A DNA stretch of 64,000 nucleotides from UBA4416 sp040387475 (GTDB taxonomy: Bacteria > Bacteroidota > Bacteroidia > B-17B0 > Aurantibacillaceae). The DNA is taken from the NCBI GenBank assembly GCA_040387475.1, contig JAZKDT010000035.1, forward strand, positions 98,605 through 162,604, given 5' to 3'. Below are positions 16,799 to 26,243 of this stretch, piece by piece. The position numbers were made by a program, and so were the translations under genes. Under the pieces are notes generated by a model, which saw only the letters and a program-made list of their open reading frames with translations, did no database searches and had not been told where the DNA came from. Numbering within the stretch: the first letter of the stretch is position 1; each line of letters begins with the position of its first letter.

Positions 16799-17959
16799 TT
16801 ATTGCGTTATGACTTCTTTTTCTTTTTTCGTTGTGTCTTCGTTTGATCTGCTCACACTTAAAATAATACCGATAGCTATACAGGTAAACCAGATAGAAGT
16901 TCCTCCCATACTTACCAAGGGCAAAGGCTGGCCTGTTACCGGGAATAAGTTAACGGCTACCGCCATATTAATTAATGCCTGGAATACTAAGCTGAAACTT
17001 AATCCTACAGCCATTAGTCCGCCAAACGTTTTTTCAGAATCCCTTAAAATCCGAATGCCCCTGAAAAGTAGTACCATGTATAAGAATAACATGGCAAACC
17101 CTGTAATCATTCCATATTCTTCAATAACAATGGCGTATATAAAATCGGAGGACGCCTGCGGTAAAAATGCACGTTGTGTACTTTTTCCAGGACCCTTGCC
17201 AATGATGCCGCCTGTGGCGATAGCAATTTTTGCCTGCTCACTTTGATAATTATTTTTAGAGTCTCCTTTAATGAAATTTTCTATCCTGGCTTTCCAGGTA
17301 GGGCCCCTTCCTCCTGGAATTGATTCGGGCGCATACCAAACTAATAATAAAAAGAACGCAGCACCAACAACACACAAACCTAATATTTGTAAAATTATCT
17401 TTATGTGTATACCTCCTACAAACATCACAAACAAACAACATACAAAAAGTAAAGAAGCGGTTGAGAAATTGGCAGGAAAAATTAATAAGCAGATAATTCC
17501 AATTGGAATCAGTAAATATTTAAAAACAGACTTGAGATCATTTAACTGGCCTTGTTTTATGGTAAGTGTACGGGCTACAAAAATTAAAAGTATAATTTTA
17601 GCAATGTCAGATGATTGAAATGTTAACCCTAACCCTGGAACTTCAATCCATCGACTTGCTTCGCCGGCACTTACACCTTTCATTAAAGTAAATAATAACA
17701 AGGGAACTAAAAAGAATATTCCAATTTGTGCTATTCTTGAAAATAATGTATATTTTAATTTATGTATCACATACATGATGAAAATTCCACCAATTATGGT
17801 GATGGCATGTTTTATTAAATACGCTTCAGCATTACCCTGTTTATATTTATGCGCTAATGTTACAACCGAACTGTATACTACCAGGATGGATAGCAGCGAT
17901 AGCAGGAACACAATGGTCCAGATAACTCTGTCTCCTTTTAAGTATGCGAATTGTTTCAT
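16799..17959 (-). CDS. ftsW: Lipid II polymerase / division protein FtsW
   Basis: FtsW is the SEDS-family glycosyltransferase that polymerises lipid II at the septum with its partner FtsI. The protein has about ten hydrophobic segments. Family motifs visible are YSSVVTLAHKYKQ after the first helix, VPGLGLTFQSSDIAKI (about 106) and the end motif NLFPVTGQPLPLVSMGGTS (about 335). In the middle, KNNYQSEQAKIAIATGGIIGKG matches the large periplasmic loop with the conserved YQ...QA..AIG region. Length 386 fits. It follows the MurD-like domain gene after 84 bases. Confidence 0.96.
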   Translation of the reverse strand: MKQFAYLKGDRVIWTIVFLLSLLSILVVYSSVVTLAHKYKQGNAEAYLIKHAITIIGGIFIMYVIHKLKYTLFSRIAQIGIFFLVPLLLFTLMKGVSAGEASRWIEVPGLGLTFQSSDIAKIILLIFVARTLTIKQGQLNDLKSVFKYLLIPIGIICLLIFPANFSTASLLFVCCLFVMFVGGIHIKIILQILGLCVVGAAFFLLLVWYAPESIPGGRGPTWKARIENFIKGDSKNNYQSEQAKIAIATGGIIGKGPGKSTQRAFLPQASSDFIYAIVIEEYGMITGFAMLFLYMVLLFRGIRILRDSEKTFGGLMAVGLSFSLVFQALINMAVAVNLFPVTGQPLPLVSMGGTSIWFTCIAIGIILSVSRSNEDTTKKEKEVITQ

Positions 17960-17972
17960 TATCTACTAGATG

Positions 17973-18040
17973 TTATTTATTAAAGATGAATGACAAATGA
18001 TGAAAGACGTCTTTTATCTTTAATCATATATCTTTTATCC
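17973..18040. repeat. AT-rich imperfect hairpin in the spacer before ftsW
   Basis: The spacer contains GATGAAAGAC directly joined to GTCTTTTATC at about 18000-18019, with GACGTC in the centre, flanked by further AAGATGA/TCTTTAATC pieces. The result is an imperfect stem. It may be a degraded member of the intergenic hairpin repeats seen elsewhere in the window. Confidence 0.4.
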
Positions 18041-18043
18041 TTT

Positions 18044-18508
18044 TTATTGTTGTAATACTAACTCCTTAAATTTATTACCTCTGTTTTTATAATTATCAAA
18101 TGGATCAAAACTTGGACATGCCGGTGAAAACAGCACAGCCTGGTTCTTAATAGCTTTTGCTTTTGATATACCAACAGCGCTTTCTAAATTATCGGCCGAA
18201 ATGATCATCACGTGTTTTTTGAATATGTTCTTTATTTCAGAAAAACGGCGTCCATAATAGATAACTGTTTTAATATTAAAATAATTTACATTCGTAAACC
18301 ACGAATAATCTGTCTTCAGATCATCTCCTCCCAATATCAATACGATCTCCGCGTCTACGGAATTGATACTCTCAACCGTTAGTCTTGCATTCGTAGCTTT
18401 AGAATCATTAATAAAGGTAACTTCATTAATATTCGCTACAAATTCAAAACTGTGATCTGTTTCCCTGTTAATGGAAAACGTTTTCTGACCAAGTGCATTC
18501 TCCTTCAT
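18044..18508 (-). CDS. Stand-alone MurD-like C-terminal (Mur ligase C) domain protein
   Basis: The 154 residues match only the third domain of MurD (residues ~306-456 of the neighbouring enzyme). HSFEFVANINEVTFINDSKATN at 19-40 corresponds to HRLEFVASINGIEFINDSKATN in MurD, and SPACPSFDPFDNYKNRGNKFKE at 128-149 corresponds to SPACASFDLFENYEDRGVQFKS. By eye about a third of positions agree. The lysine and threonine of DSKATN and the serine and phenylalanine of the SPAC..F segment, which hold D-glutamate in MurD, are kept. It has no UMAG-binding or ATP P-loop domain, so it cannot be a ligase alone. It begins 2 bases after murD, probably translationally coupled. It is intact, not an obvious pseudogene; function unknown (regulatory or partner subunit possible). 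Confidence 0.85.
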   Translation of the reverse strand: MKENALGQKTFSINRETDHSFEFVANINEVTFINDSKATNARLTVESINSVDAEIVLILGGDDLKTDYSWFTNVNYFNIKTVIYYGRRFSEIKNIFKKHVMIISADNLESAVGISKAKAIKNQAVLFSPACPSFDPFDNYKNRGNKFKELVLQQ

Positions 18509-18510
18509 TG

Positions 18511-19881
18511 TTATAGTCCCCTTACAGCTGATTTAAATTGAACACCTCTATCTTCATAATTTTCGAACAAGTCGAAACTGGCACATGCCGGAGATAATAA
18601 AACAGCATCACCTTTAGAAGCTAATTTGTACGACATAGCTACTGCTTCAACTGCAGAACCTGCTTCCATGATATTTTCTACTGAACCTTTAAAAGCTTTG
18701 ATAATTTTTTTATTATCCACGCCTAAGCAAACGATTGCTTTTACTTTTTCTTTTACTAGGTCAACTAATTCCTCGTAGTTATTTCCCTTATCCTGCCCGC
18801 CAACTATCCAAACGGTTGGTTTTTGCATGCTTTCTAAAGCATACCATGCCGAGTTAACGTTCGTTGCTTTTGAATCGTTAATAAATTCGATGCCATTGAT
18901 AGAAGCAACAAATTCTAAACGGTGTTCAACATTTACGAAATCTTCTAAGCTTTCGCGGATGATGTCTTTACGTATATCTACTATACGAGCTGCCATCGAA
19001 GCTGCCATGGAGTTGTAAACGTTATGTTTACCTGCAAGAGCCAATTGTTCTAGGGTCATGATTAAGGGTTTAGGGTTATTATTATAATTAAGGGTTATTT
19101 CATTGTTGTGTAAGAAGGCGCCATTTCCTTCTATGGTTTTTGTGATGCTAAACGGAACTAATTCAGCTTTAATCTGTGTGTGCTTCATAAATTCTTCCAT
19201 CACTATATCATCTGCACAATACACAAAAGCATCATCTTTGGTTAAATTTTGCGTAATACGAAATTTGGAAGCCACGTAATTTTCAAACTTGTATTCATAC
19301 CTGTCTAAATGGTCAGGCGTAATGTTTAATAGTATAGCTACATCGGCTTTAAAATCATACATACCGTCTAACTGAAAACTGCTCAACTCTAATACATAGT
19401 AATCAAAGTTTTCAGTAGCTACCTGGTAAGCAAAACTCTTTCCGATGTTACCCCCGAGACCAACATTATAGCCTGCTTTTTTGAGGATATGATAAGTGAG
19501 TAGGGTCGTGGTTGTTTTTCCGTTACTTCCGGTAATGCAAATTGTTTTAGCCTTGGTGTGTCTGCCGGCAAATTCTATTTCAGAAATAACAGGAATGTGG
19601 TTTGCTTTTGCTTTTTGAACCAGTTCTACTTTATCAGGAATACCCGGACTCTTAATAATTTCTGTGGCGTTTAAAATCAGTTCTTCGGTATGCTTTCCTT
19701 CTTCAAATAAAATGTTATGTTGAACCAGTTCGTTTTTATATTTTTCTTTAATTAGACTTTTATCAGATACGAACACATCATACCCTTTGGCCTGCGCTAG
19801 TATAGCACTGCCTACGCCACTCTCGCCTGAGCCAAGAATTACCATGCGGGGTTTATTGATTATGTTTGTAGTGGTTGTCAA
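18511..19881 (-). CDS. murD: UDP-MurNAc-L-Ala--D-glutamate ligase MurD
   Basis: MurD adds D-glutamate in the second peptide step of peptidoglycan precursor synthesis. The UDP-binding N-domain starts MVILGSGESGVGSAILAQ (about 13-30). The ATP loop ITGSNGKTTTTLLTYHIL is at 116-133, and the C-domain carries FINDSKATN (333-341, K338) and SPACASFDLFENY (430-442). All three domains are present over 456 residues. It starts 7 bases after mraY and is followed at 2 bases by a gene for an extra copy of its own C-terminal domain. Confidence 0.97.
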   Translation of the reverse strand: MTTTTNIINKPRMVILGSGESGVGSAILAQAKGYDVFVSDKSLIKEKYKNELVQHNILFEEGKHTEELILNATEIIKSPGIPDKVELVQKAKANHIPVISEIEFAGRHTKAKTICITGSNGKTTTTLLTYHILKKAGYNVGLGGNIGKSFAYQVATENFDYYVLELSSFQLDGMYDFKADVAILLNITPDHLDRYEYKFENYVASKFRITQNLTKDDAFVYCADDIVMEEFMKHTQIKAELVPFSITKTIEGNGAFLHNNEITLNYNNNPKPLIMTLEQLALAGKHNVYNSMAASMAARIVDIRKDIIRESLEDFVNVEHRLEFVASINGIEFINDSKATNVNSAWYALESMQKPTVWIVGGQDKGNNYEELVDLVKEKVKAIVCLGVDNKKIIKAFKGSVENIMEAGSAVEAVAMSYKLASKGDAVLLSPACASFDLFENYEDRGVQFKSAVRGL

Positions 19882-19888
19882 TTTGATT

Positions 19889-21157
19889 TTATCTTAATTT
19901 GAGCGTTACAATAGTTAAAGCGGCGAGCATAATTCCGATAATGAAAAAGCGCATCACAATTTTAGATTCGTGGAAGCCTGATTTCTGGTAATGGTGGTGG
20001 AGGGGAGCCATTTTAAATAGGCGGTTAGCTTTAGCGAATTCGAGTCCGTGTTTTTTACGCTGGTATTTAAAATAAAATACCTGCATGATCACGGATAAAT
20101 TTTCAATTAAAAACACGCCGCATAAAATAGGGATCAATAATTCTTTGCGAATGGCGATTGCAAAAACTGCAATGATTCCACCGAGCGCCAGGCTTCCCGT
20201 ATCGCCCATAAATACCTGTGCAGGAAACGCATTATACCATAGAAAACCAACACACGCTCCAACAAAGGCAGCCATAAATACCACGAGTTCGCCTGTATTT
20301 GGTATGTACATGATATTTAAGTAATCGGCAAAAATGGTATTACCACTTACATAGGCCAGGATGCCTAAGGTTGTGCCAATAATGGCGCTTGTTCCAGCCG
20401 CTAGCCCGTCAATTCCATCCGTGATATTGGCGCCGTTAGATACCGCTGTTACAATTAAAATGACAATGGGAATAAAAATTAACCAACCATATTTTACGGC
20501 ACTGTCTCCCATAAAAGATAAAACGCTGGTATAATCAAACTCATTATTTTTTACAAAGGGGATAGTTGTTTTAATGCTTTTAATTGGAGTGGTTGCATAT
20601 TTCGGCATTTTCACGTCATTGGGATTACTGATAGCAGCATCAAATGAATATTGGCTTTGCCCGTTAGAGGCAAGGCGTTCTTTTACTACTACATCCGGAT
20701 GAAAATAGAAAACGGCCCCTACTAATAAGCCAATGCCAATTTGACCAACTACTTTAAATTTGCCTTTTAGACCCTCTTTGTTTTTTTTGAATACTTTAAT
20801 GTAGTCATCCAAAAAGCCAATGCTCCCTAACCATACAGTTGAGATGAGCATTAAAACGATATATACATTAAACACTTTGGCAAATAATAGAGTAGGAATA
20901 ACGATGGCAGCTAAAATGATCAACCCTCCCATAGTTGGCGTGCCTGCTTTTTCATTTTGTCCTTCCAAACCTAATTCTCTGATAGTTTCTCCGATCTGTT
21001 TTTTGCGGATGTAATTAATAATGCGTTTACCAAATACCATGGTGATCATCAGCGATGTCAGTAACGCCAGTGCCGCTCTAAACGAGATGTATTGAAACAC
21101 TCCGGCTCCGGGGAAGTTAAAGTGTTGGTCTAGGTATTGGAATAAATAGTAAAACAT
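19889..21157 (-). CDS. mraY: Phospho-MurNAc-pentapeptide transferase MraY
   Basis: MraY joins UDP-MurNAc-pentapeptide to undecaprenyl phosphate to form lipid I in the membrane. Motifs seen are GTPTMGGLIILAAIV (about 72), SIGFLDDYIKVFKKNKEGLKGKFK (about 113-136, with the catalytic aspartate pair), NITDGIDGLAAG (about 243) and the late APLHHHYQKSGFHESKIV histidine motif (about 386). There are about ten hydrophobic helices. At 422 residues it is longer than the enterobacterial enzyme because of an insertion of about 55 residues between helices (around 158-215), which is usual in Bacteroidota. It lies 6 bases after murE. Confidence 0.97.
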   Translation of the reverse strand: MFYYLFQYLDQHFNFPGAGVFQYISFRAALALLTSLMITMVFGKRIINYIRKKQIGETIRELGLEGQNEKAGTPTMGGLIILAAIVIPTLLFAKVFNVYIVLMLISTVWLGSIGFLDDYIKVFKKNKEGLKGKFKVVGQIGIGLLVGAVFYFHPDVVVKERLASNGQSQYSFDAAISNPNDVKMPKYATTPIKSIKTTIPFVKNNEFDYTSVLSFMGDSAVKYGWLIFIPIVILIVTAVSNGANITDGIDGLAAGTSAIIGTTLGILAYVSGNTIFADYLNIMYIPNTGELVVFMAAFVGACVGFLWYNAFPAQVFMGDTGSLALGGIIAVFAIAIRKELLIPILCGVFLIENLSVIMQVFYFKYQRKKHGLEFAKANRLFKMAPLHHHYQKSGFHESKIVMRFFIIGIMLAALTIVTLKLR

Positions 21158-21163
21158 TTCCGG

Positions 21164-22618
21164 TTAGTTATTAAATATTTCTTTTACAATTTCAAAATCA
21201 TCAAATGGGTATTTCACTCCATTTATTTCCTGGTATTTTTCATGCCCTTTGCCGGCAATCAAAATAATGTCGCCTTCTTTTGCAAAAGCTACGGCGGTTC
21301 TGATCGCTTCTTTACGGTCGCTGATGCGTAATGTTTTTTTTGCATCTACAGGATTAATTCCCGACTGCATTTGATTCAGGATATCTTCCGGATTTTCACT
21401 TCTTGGATTGTCACTTGTTAAAATTACCTTATTGCTGTATTCGCATGCTATTTGAGCCATAATGGGTCGTTTAGCAGCATCTCGATCGCCACCGCAGCCA
21501 GCCAGCGTAATAACCTGTTCGTTACCTGTTCTGATATCTTTGATGGTTTCTAAAACGTTTTTTAACGCATCAGGCGTATGTGCGTAGTCTACTATAGCAA
21601 CGATACCCGATTTAGATTTGATGTATTGAAAACGACCTTCTACCGAATTTAGGTTGCTCAGCGTTGTTAACACCTGCACTTTGTCCTGCTTCAATAACTG
21701 AGAAACTGCATAAACCACCAAAACGTTATAAGCATTGAAGGAGCCAATTAATTTCACCCATACTTCCTGGTTATCGATACTCAGTAATAACCCATTCAGA
21801 TGATTTTCAACCACACGGCATTTAAAATCCGCTACCGATTTTAATCCGTAAGAATATTTTTTGGCTTTGGTATTTTGTAACATCACCATGCCATTTCTGT
21901 CATCTTTATTTGTCAATGCAAAAGCTTCATCGGGTAAATTGTCGAAGAATCGCTTTTTTGCTTTGATGTATTCATCAAATGTTTTATGGTAATCTAAATG
22001 ATCATGCGTGATATTTGAAAAAGCTGCGCCTGTAAAATTAATTCCTGTAATTCGATGTTGAACAATAGCATGTGAGCTTACTTCCATGAATGCGTATTGA
22101 CAACCTTCTTCTACCATTTGGGCTAATAGTTCATTGAGAGCTAGTGCATCGGGTGTTGTATGTGTGGAAGGAATAACTGTATTGTTAATCTTGTTTTCTA
22201 CTGTAGATAACAAACCAACATTATAACCCATTCCTTTAAAGAGGTTAAATAACAAGGTAACGGTTGTGGTTTTTCCATTCGTACCCGTGATGCCCACCAG
22301 TTTAATTTTTTCAGAGGGATTGTCAAAATAATTACAAGCAATATATCCTAGGGAGGCCGAAGAATCCAAAACCTTTACATAGGTTACATTTTCTTTTTGA
22401 ATTTCCGGCAGTGCTTCGCAAACAACCGCCACGGCACCATTTTCGATAGCCAGTTCTATATAGTGATGGCCGTCAGAAGCAGTCCCTCGTGTCGCAATAA
22501 ATAAGGAATCCTTTTTCACTTTACGGGAATCGAAGGTAACCGACGAGATAGCAACATTGGTAGAACCAATGATCTCTTCCATGCGTGTTTTATATAATAT
22601 GTCGCTTAGCAACTTCAT
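21164..22618 (-). CDS. murE: UDP-MurNAc-tripeptide ligase MurE (meso-diaminopimelate type)
   Basis: MurE adds the third residue to the stem peptide. The ATP loop GITGTNGKTTTVTLLF is at 109-124 and the UDP-binding motif THTTPDALALN is near 152. The substrate-selecting motif DNPRSENPEDI is at 403-413; DNPR marks meso-diaminopimelate enzymes, whereas lysine enzymes have a different motif. This fits a Gram-negative wall and the aspartokinase gene at 33960. Length 484 is normal. It starts 33 bases after the penicillin-binding protein gene. Confidence 0.97.
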   Translation of the reverse strand: MKLLSDILYKTRMEEIIGSTNVAISSVTFDSRKVKKDSLFIATRGTASDGHHYIELAIENGAVAVVCEALPEIQKENVTYVKVLDSSASLGYIACNYFDNPSEKIKLVGITGTNGKTTTVTLLFNLFKGMGYNVGLLSTVENKINNTVIPSTHTTPDALALNELLAQMVEEGCQYAFMEVSSHAIVQHRITGINFTGAAFSNITHDHLDYHKTFDEYIKAKKRFFDNLPDEAFALTNKDDRNGMVMLQNTKAKKYSYGLKSVADFKCRVVENHLNGLLLSIDNQEVWVKLIGSFNAYNVLVVYAVSQLLKQDKVQVLTTLSNLNSVEGRFQYIKSKSGIVAIVDYAHTPDALKNVLETIKDIRTGNEQVITLAGCGGDRDAAKRPIMAQIACEYSNKVILTSDNPRSENPEDILNQMQSGINPVDAKKTLRISDRKEAIRTAVAFAKEGDIILIAGKGHEKYQEINGVKYPFDDFEIVKEIFNN

Positions 22619-22651
22619 TTTTCTCTTTTATCTTGTTTCTTTTTTGTCTTT

Positions 22652-24814
22652 TTAAGACAGTATCAATGTTATTTTATCGCCTTTGTTATATTTTTGTCCG
22701 GCTTCTATCGACTGTTTTTTTACAGAACCCATTCCGTATAGTTTGACATGAAAGCCCGAATTTTCCAGTAAGAATAAAGCGTCTTTGGCCGACAAGCCGT
22801 TCAGGTTTGGAACAATTCCTTTGTCTAACTGGCTCTTGATATTATTTGGTTGTAATGACACCGATGTTGAATCATTTGGATTGCGAGATACGTAACCGTC
22901 GTCTGAAATATTAGACTTGGTGGGCAATTTCAAGGCTTTTGAAGCGATTACCATTTCATCGTTTTTAGACTTGATACACCCCGGCGCTTTTGTCAACAGA
23001 TCTTTTTTGTTATTAATGGGTTCAATAAAATCAACACTACTGGAGTATACTTTTTCAGCGATCTCTTTAAACACAGGGCCTGCCACAACACTACCATAAT
23101 AAACGCCATTACTAGGCGAATTAATAACTACAATGCAAGTATACAGCGGCTTATCTGCCGGAAAATAGCCAACGAAAGACGCCTGGTAATCACGTTCTCC
23201 AACGGTGCCATATACGGATTGACCTTTAACAACCTTTTTACCGATTTTTGCAATTTGGGCAGTGCCTGTTTTGCCGCCAACTTTAAAAGCGGTAATGTTT
23301 AAGCCTTTTCCACTTCCATTTTGCACAACACCTTCCAGCATTTGTTTTGCCTTTTTGATGGTCGATTTTTTCACGATTTGTTCATCAATTACTTCAGTAG
23401 TAAATGTTTTGACAGTTTTACCATTGCGTTTAATTTCTTTTTCAAAGCGGGGGCGAACCATTTTACCATCGTTAGCAATAGCATTATATAGTGTGAGTGT
23501 TTGTAAGGGAGTTATTAAGCTCTCGTAGCCGTATGCTATCTGTGGTAGACTTACTCCCGACCAATCCTTGTTCTTTGGATCTTTGATTAATGGTTTGCCC
23601 TCGCCCGGAATAGATAATCCTAGTTTTTGATCCAGGTGAAAAGACCGGAGTTTATCGGTATACTGTTTTGGATTTTTTGAATAATATTTTACAATCGTTT
23701 TTGCTGCTGCCACATTCGACGATACTTCAAAAGCACGCTGTAATGTTAAAACAGCTGCTTCGGGCGCATGTGAATCTTTAATAGTTTTATTGTAATAAGT
23801 AACCTCACCATTGCCTACCTGTATCTTTTCTTCGAGGCTTACATCAAAGTCATCCATCACAGCTAAGTATGACGCTAATTTAAACGTAGAGCCTGGTTCG
23901 GTTGCGTAGCCAATAGCGTAGTTTAAGCTTTCTGAATAGGAATAGCTGCTTGAATCTTTTCCGTCTCTTGTTAAGTTGGCGATAGCTTTGATCTCCCCTG
24001 TTTTTACTTCCATTAAAATGGCACAGCCATGGGAGGCGTTATTTTTTGTCAATGTTTTTAGTAAAGCATTTTCAGCAACATCCTGAATGTTGATGTCAAT
24101 CGTTGTGTAAAGATCACTTCCGTCTTTTGGCTCAACTTCGTTCTCATCATTAATTGGACGCCATACGCCTCCTGCTATTTTTTGCATTAAACGTTGACCG
24201 CTGATTCCTCTTAACAAAGTGTCATACGCTCCGTCTAAACCAACTTTGAGTGTATCATTTTGTTGATATTGTATATAGCCGATAGAACGGGCTGCTAACA
24301 TTTTAAACGGACGTTCGCGTTTGTTGGTTTGTAAGGTTACTAAACCGCCGCGTTTTCCTTTTTTGAATATTGGAAATGTTTTTAAGGCCTGCAGGTCTCT
24401 GTAAGGTACGTTACGTTTTAATACCACATAACGATCGCCACTTTTGCGGGCTTTGCGTAATATTTTAACATACTGTTTAGATGTTTTATCCTTAAACAGA
24501 TCGGATAGCATTAAGCCTAATGAGTCAACCTTAGCTTCAAATAATTTCTGATCAATAGATGGCGCATTAATATCCACCGCAATTTCATAATAAGGTAGGG
24601 AGGTTGCCAATAGATTTCCATTGATGTCAAAAATGTTCCCACGAACGGCTTCTATTTCGTGAACCTGTGTATTAAAAGCTTCTGCCTTTGCTCTCCACTC
24701 GTCTCCCTCTTTAAACTGGATGATACACATCTTATAGAAAATAGCTAAGGCAAATACACATAAAAATATGTACACCAGGTAAGTTCTTGATAATATGTCT
24801 TTTTTGTTTTCCAA
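22652..24814 (-). CDS. ftsI: Septal transpeptidase FtsI (class B PBP) with C-terminal PASTA domain
   Basis: The class B penicillin-binding protein cross-links peptide stems at the septum with FtsW. One membrane helix lies at about 11-30. The catalytic motifs are STFK (S309-K312), SSN (365-367) and KTG (515-517) in the expected order. A single PASTA domain follows at about 665-720 (VPNLNGLSAKDALFLLENSGF), which is common in Bacteroidota FtsI and in Gram-positive PBPs but absent from E. coli FtsI. Length 720. It starts 1 base after the FtsL-like gene, so coupling is likely. Confidence 0.95.
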   Translation of the reverse strand: MENKKDILSRTYLVYIFLCVFALAIFYKMCIIQFKEGDEWRAKAEAFNTQVHEIEAVRGNIFDINGNLLATSLPYYEIAVDINAPSIDQKLFEAKVDSLGLMLSDLFKDKTSKQYVKILRKARKSGDRYVVLKRNVPYRDLQALKTFPIFKKGKRGGLVTLQTNKRERPFKMLAARSIGYIQYQQNDTLKVGLDGAYDTLLRGISGQRLMQKIAGGVWRPINDENEVEPKDGSDLYTTIDINIQDVAENALLKTLTKNNASHGCAILMEVKTGEIKAIANLTRDGKDSSSYSYSESLNYAIGYATEPGSTFKLASYLAVMDDFDVSLEEKIQVGNGEVTYYNKTIKDSHAPEAAVLTLQRAFEVSSNVAAAKTIVKYYSKNPKQYTDKLRSFHLDQKLGLSIPGEGKPLIKDPKNKDWSGVSLPQIAYGYESLITPLQTLTLYNAIANDGKMVRPRFEKEIKRNGKTVKTFTTEVIDEQIVKKSTIKKAKQMLEGVVQNGSGKGLNITAFKVGGKTGTAQIAKIGKKVVKGQSVYGTVGERDYQASFVGYFPADKPLYTCIVVINSPSNGVYYGSVVAGPVFKEIAEKVYSSSVDFIEPINNKKDLLTKAPGCIKSKNDEMVIASKALKLPTKSNISDDGYVSRNPNDSTSVSLQPNNIKSQLDKGIVPNLNGLSAKDALFLLENSGFHVKLYGMGSVKKQSIEAGQKYNKGDKITLILS

Positions 24815-24815
24815 T

Positions 24816-25271
24816 TCAGGGTTTGGTATTAACTGCTATTTCTGTACTATCGGTTTCTATTTTCATGGGCGCTACCACAGGTTCTTTTAATCCTAGGGGT
24901 TCCACTGCTTTTGCTACTTCGCTTTGCTTACTTACGAACATTTTTTCTGACGTTGTAGAAATGTACTCTGTACGTAATTCCTTTATCTCATTTTTTATTT
25001 TATTCTCCTCTCTTATTTTATCGTCGGCATAGTAACCATTAGCGATATATAAGATGGCGATGAATCCTAAAAACAAAATGAATGGTACATGTTGTACAGC
25101 TCTTTCATCACTTAAAAAAGCACCACCAAAAATTTTAGAGAGTCCTTTTGCCAGCACACCTTTTTTTCCGGGTTTGGATGGTTTGGCTGCAACCTGTGGT
25201 TCTTCCTGTTCCACGAGTTCTTCCAACTCTTCCAGTTCCTCCGTCTTTTTATCTCTAAATTTGTTTGCCAC
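24816..25271 (-). CDS. FtsL-like division protein
   Basis: This 151-residue bitopic protein has an acidic and proline/lysine-rich cytoplasmic part (about 1-60) and one membrane helix (about 65-82, FILFLGFIAILYIANGYY). A short periplasmic coiled coil follows (KIREENKIKNEIKELRTEYISTTSEKMF), and it ends with a low-complexity tail. The family is poorly conserved. Identity is taken from the position between rsmH and ftsI and from the FtsL layout: one membrane helix followed by a leucine-zipper-like helix. It should connect FtsQ with FtsI. Confident for role, less so for orthology. Confidence 0.85.
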   Translation of the reverse strand: MANKFRDKKTEELEELEELVEQEEPQVAAKPSKPGKKGVLAKGLSKIFGGAFLSDERAVQHVPFILFLGFIAILYIANGYYADDKIREENKIKNEIKELRTEYISTTSEKMFVSKQSEVAKAVEPLGLKEPVVAPMKIETDSTEIAVNTKP

Positions 25272-25334
25272 TTTTATGTTTATTTGGTGTAATGTTTCAA
25301 GTTTTGTTGTTTTTAATTTTTAAACAATCACACA

Positions 25335-26243
25335 TTAAACTTTATAAGCTATTCTCAACTTTGCACTTCTTGCTCTTGAATTTCGTTCTATCTCTTCTGC
25401 ATCCGGTACAATAGGCTTAGAGGTGAGCGGTTTAAAATATTTTGTTATTTTTCCAAACACAATATCCTTTTCTTCTATGCCTTCTATATTTCCCGATCTG
25501 ATCAGGTTCTTAACTAATCTGTCTTCTAGACTATGGTAACTCATCATTACCAGTCGCGCATTTGGTTTCAAAAGTGTGACACATTGTGTCAAGCACTCTT
25601 TTAACGCCTCCATTTCCTGGTTCACTTCAATACGAATTGCCTGGTAAACTTTTGCTAAATATTTACCTTCTTCAAATTTAGGAGTGCAGGCTTTAATGCT
25701 TTCTTTGAACTGAGCCGTTGTTTCAATACTTCCGTTTGTTCTGGCTTCAAAAATGATGTTTGCTAATCGGAACGCATTATCCACTTCACCATACTCTCTA
25801 AACATGGCGGTTAGTTTTTTTACATCGTACGTGTTCAAAACCTTTTTTGCTGTTAAATCAGATTTTTGATTCATGCGCATATCAAGTTCAGCATCAAACC
25901 GCGTTGAAAATCCACGCTCGCCTTTATCAAACTGATGTGAGGAAACACCCAGGTCGCCGAGTATACCATCAACCTGTGTAATACCATACAGTTTAAGGTA
26001 ATTGGATATGTATCTGAAATTATGAGGAATAAAAGTCAGGCGTTTATCATCAGGAATATTTGCTTTTGCATCTTCATCCTGATCAAAAGAAAATAATTTT
26101 CCTTTAGCTGAAAGATGTTTTAATATTTCTTTTGAATGTCCGCCTCCACCAAAAGTCAGGTCCACATACACGCCGTCGGGGTTTATGTCAAGGCCATCTA
26201 TGCAAGGTTGTAAAAGAACGGGGATGTGATAAGGATTACTCAT
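25335..26243 (-). CDS. rsmH: 16S rRNA (cytosine-1402-N4) methyltransferase RsmH
   Basis: RsmH methylates N4 of C1402 in the ribosomal P site using S-adenosylmethionine. The signature starts NPYHIPVLLQPCIDGL, then YVDLTFGGGGHSKEIL (SAM loop, about 27-42). LGDLGVSSHQFDKGERGFSTRFDAELDMRM and NQEMEALKECL follow, and SYHSLEDRLVKNLI near the end is typical. The start at 26243 (MSNPYHIP) overlaps the mraZ stop as ATGAGTAA. An ATG 12 bases upstream (MMAMMSN) is also possible. Length is about 302 residues, normal for the family. Confidence 0.96.
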   Translation of the reverse strand: MSNPYHIPVLLQPCIDGLDINPDGVYVDLTFGGGGHSKEILKHLSAKGKLFSFDQDEDAKANIPDDKRLTFIPHNFRYISNYLKLYGITQVDGILGDLGVSSHQFDKGERGFSTRFDAELDMRMNQKSDLTAKKVLNTYDVKKLTAMFREYGEVDNAFRLANIIFEARTNGSIETTAQFKESIKACTPKFEEGKYLAKVYQAIRIEVNQEMEALKECLTQCVTLLKPNARLVMMSYHSLEDRLVKNLIRSGNIEGIEEKDIVFGKITKYFKPLTSKPIVPDAEEIERNSRARSAKLRIAYKV

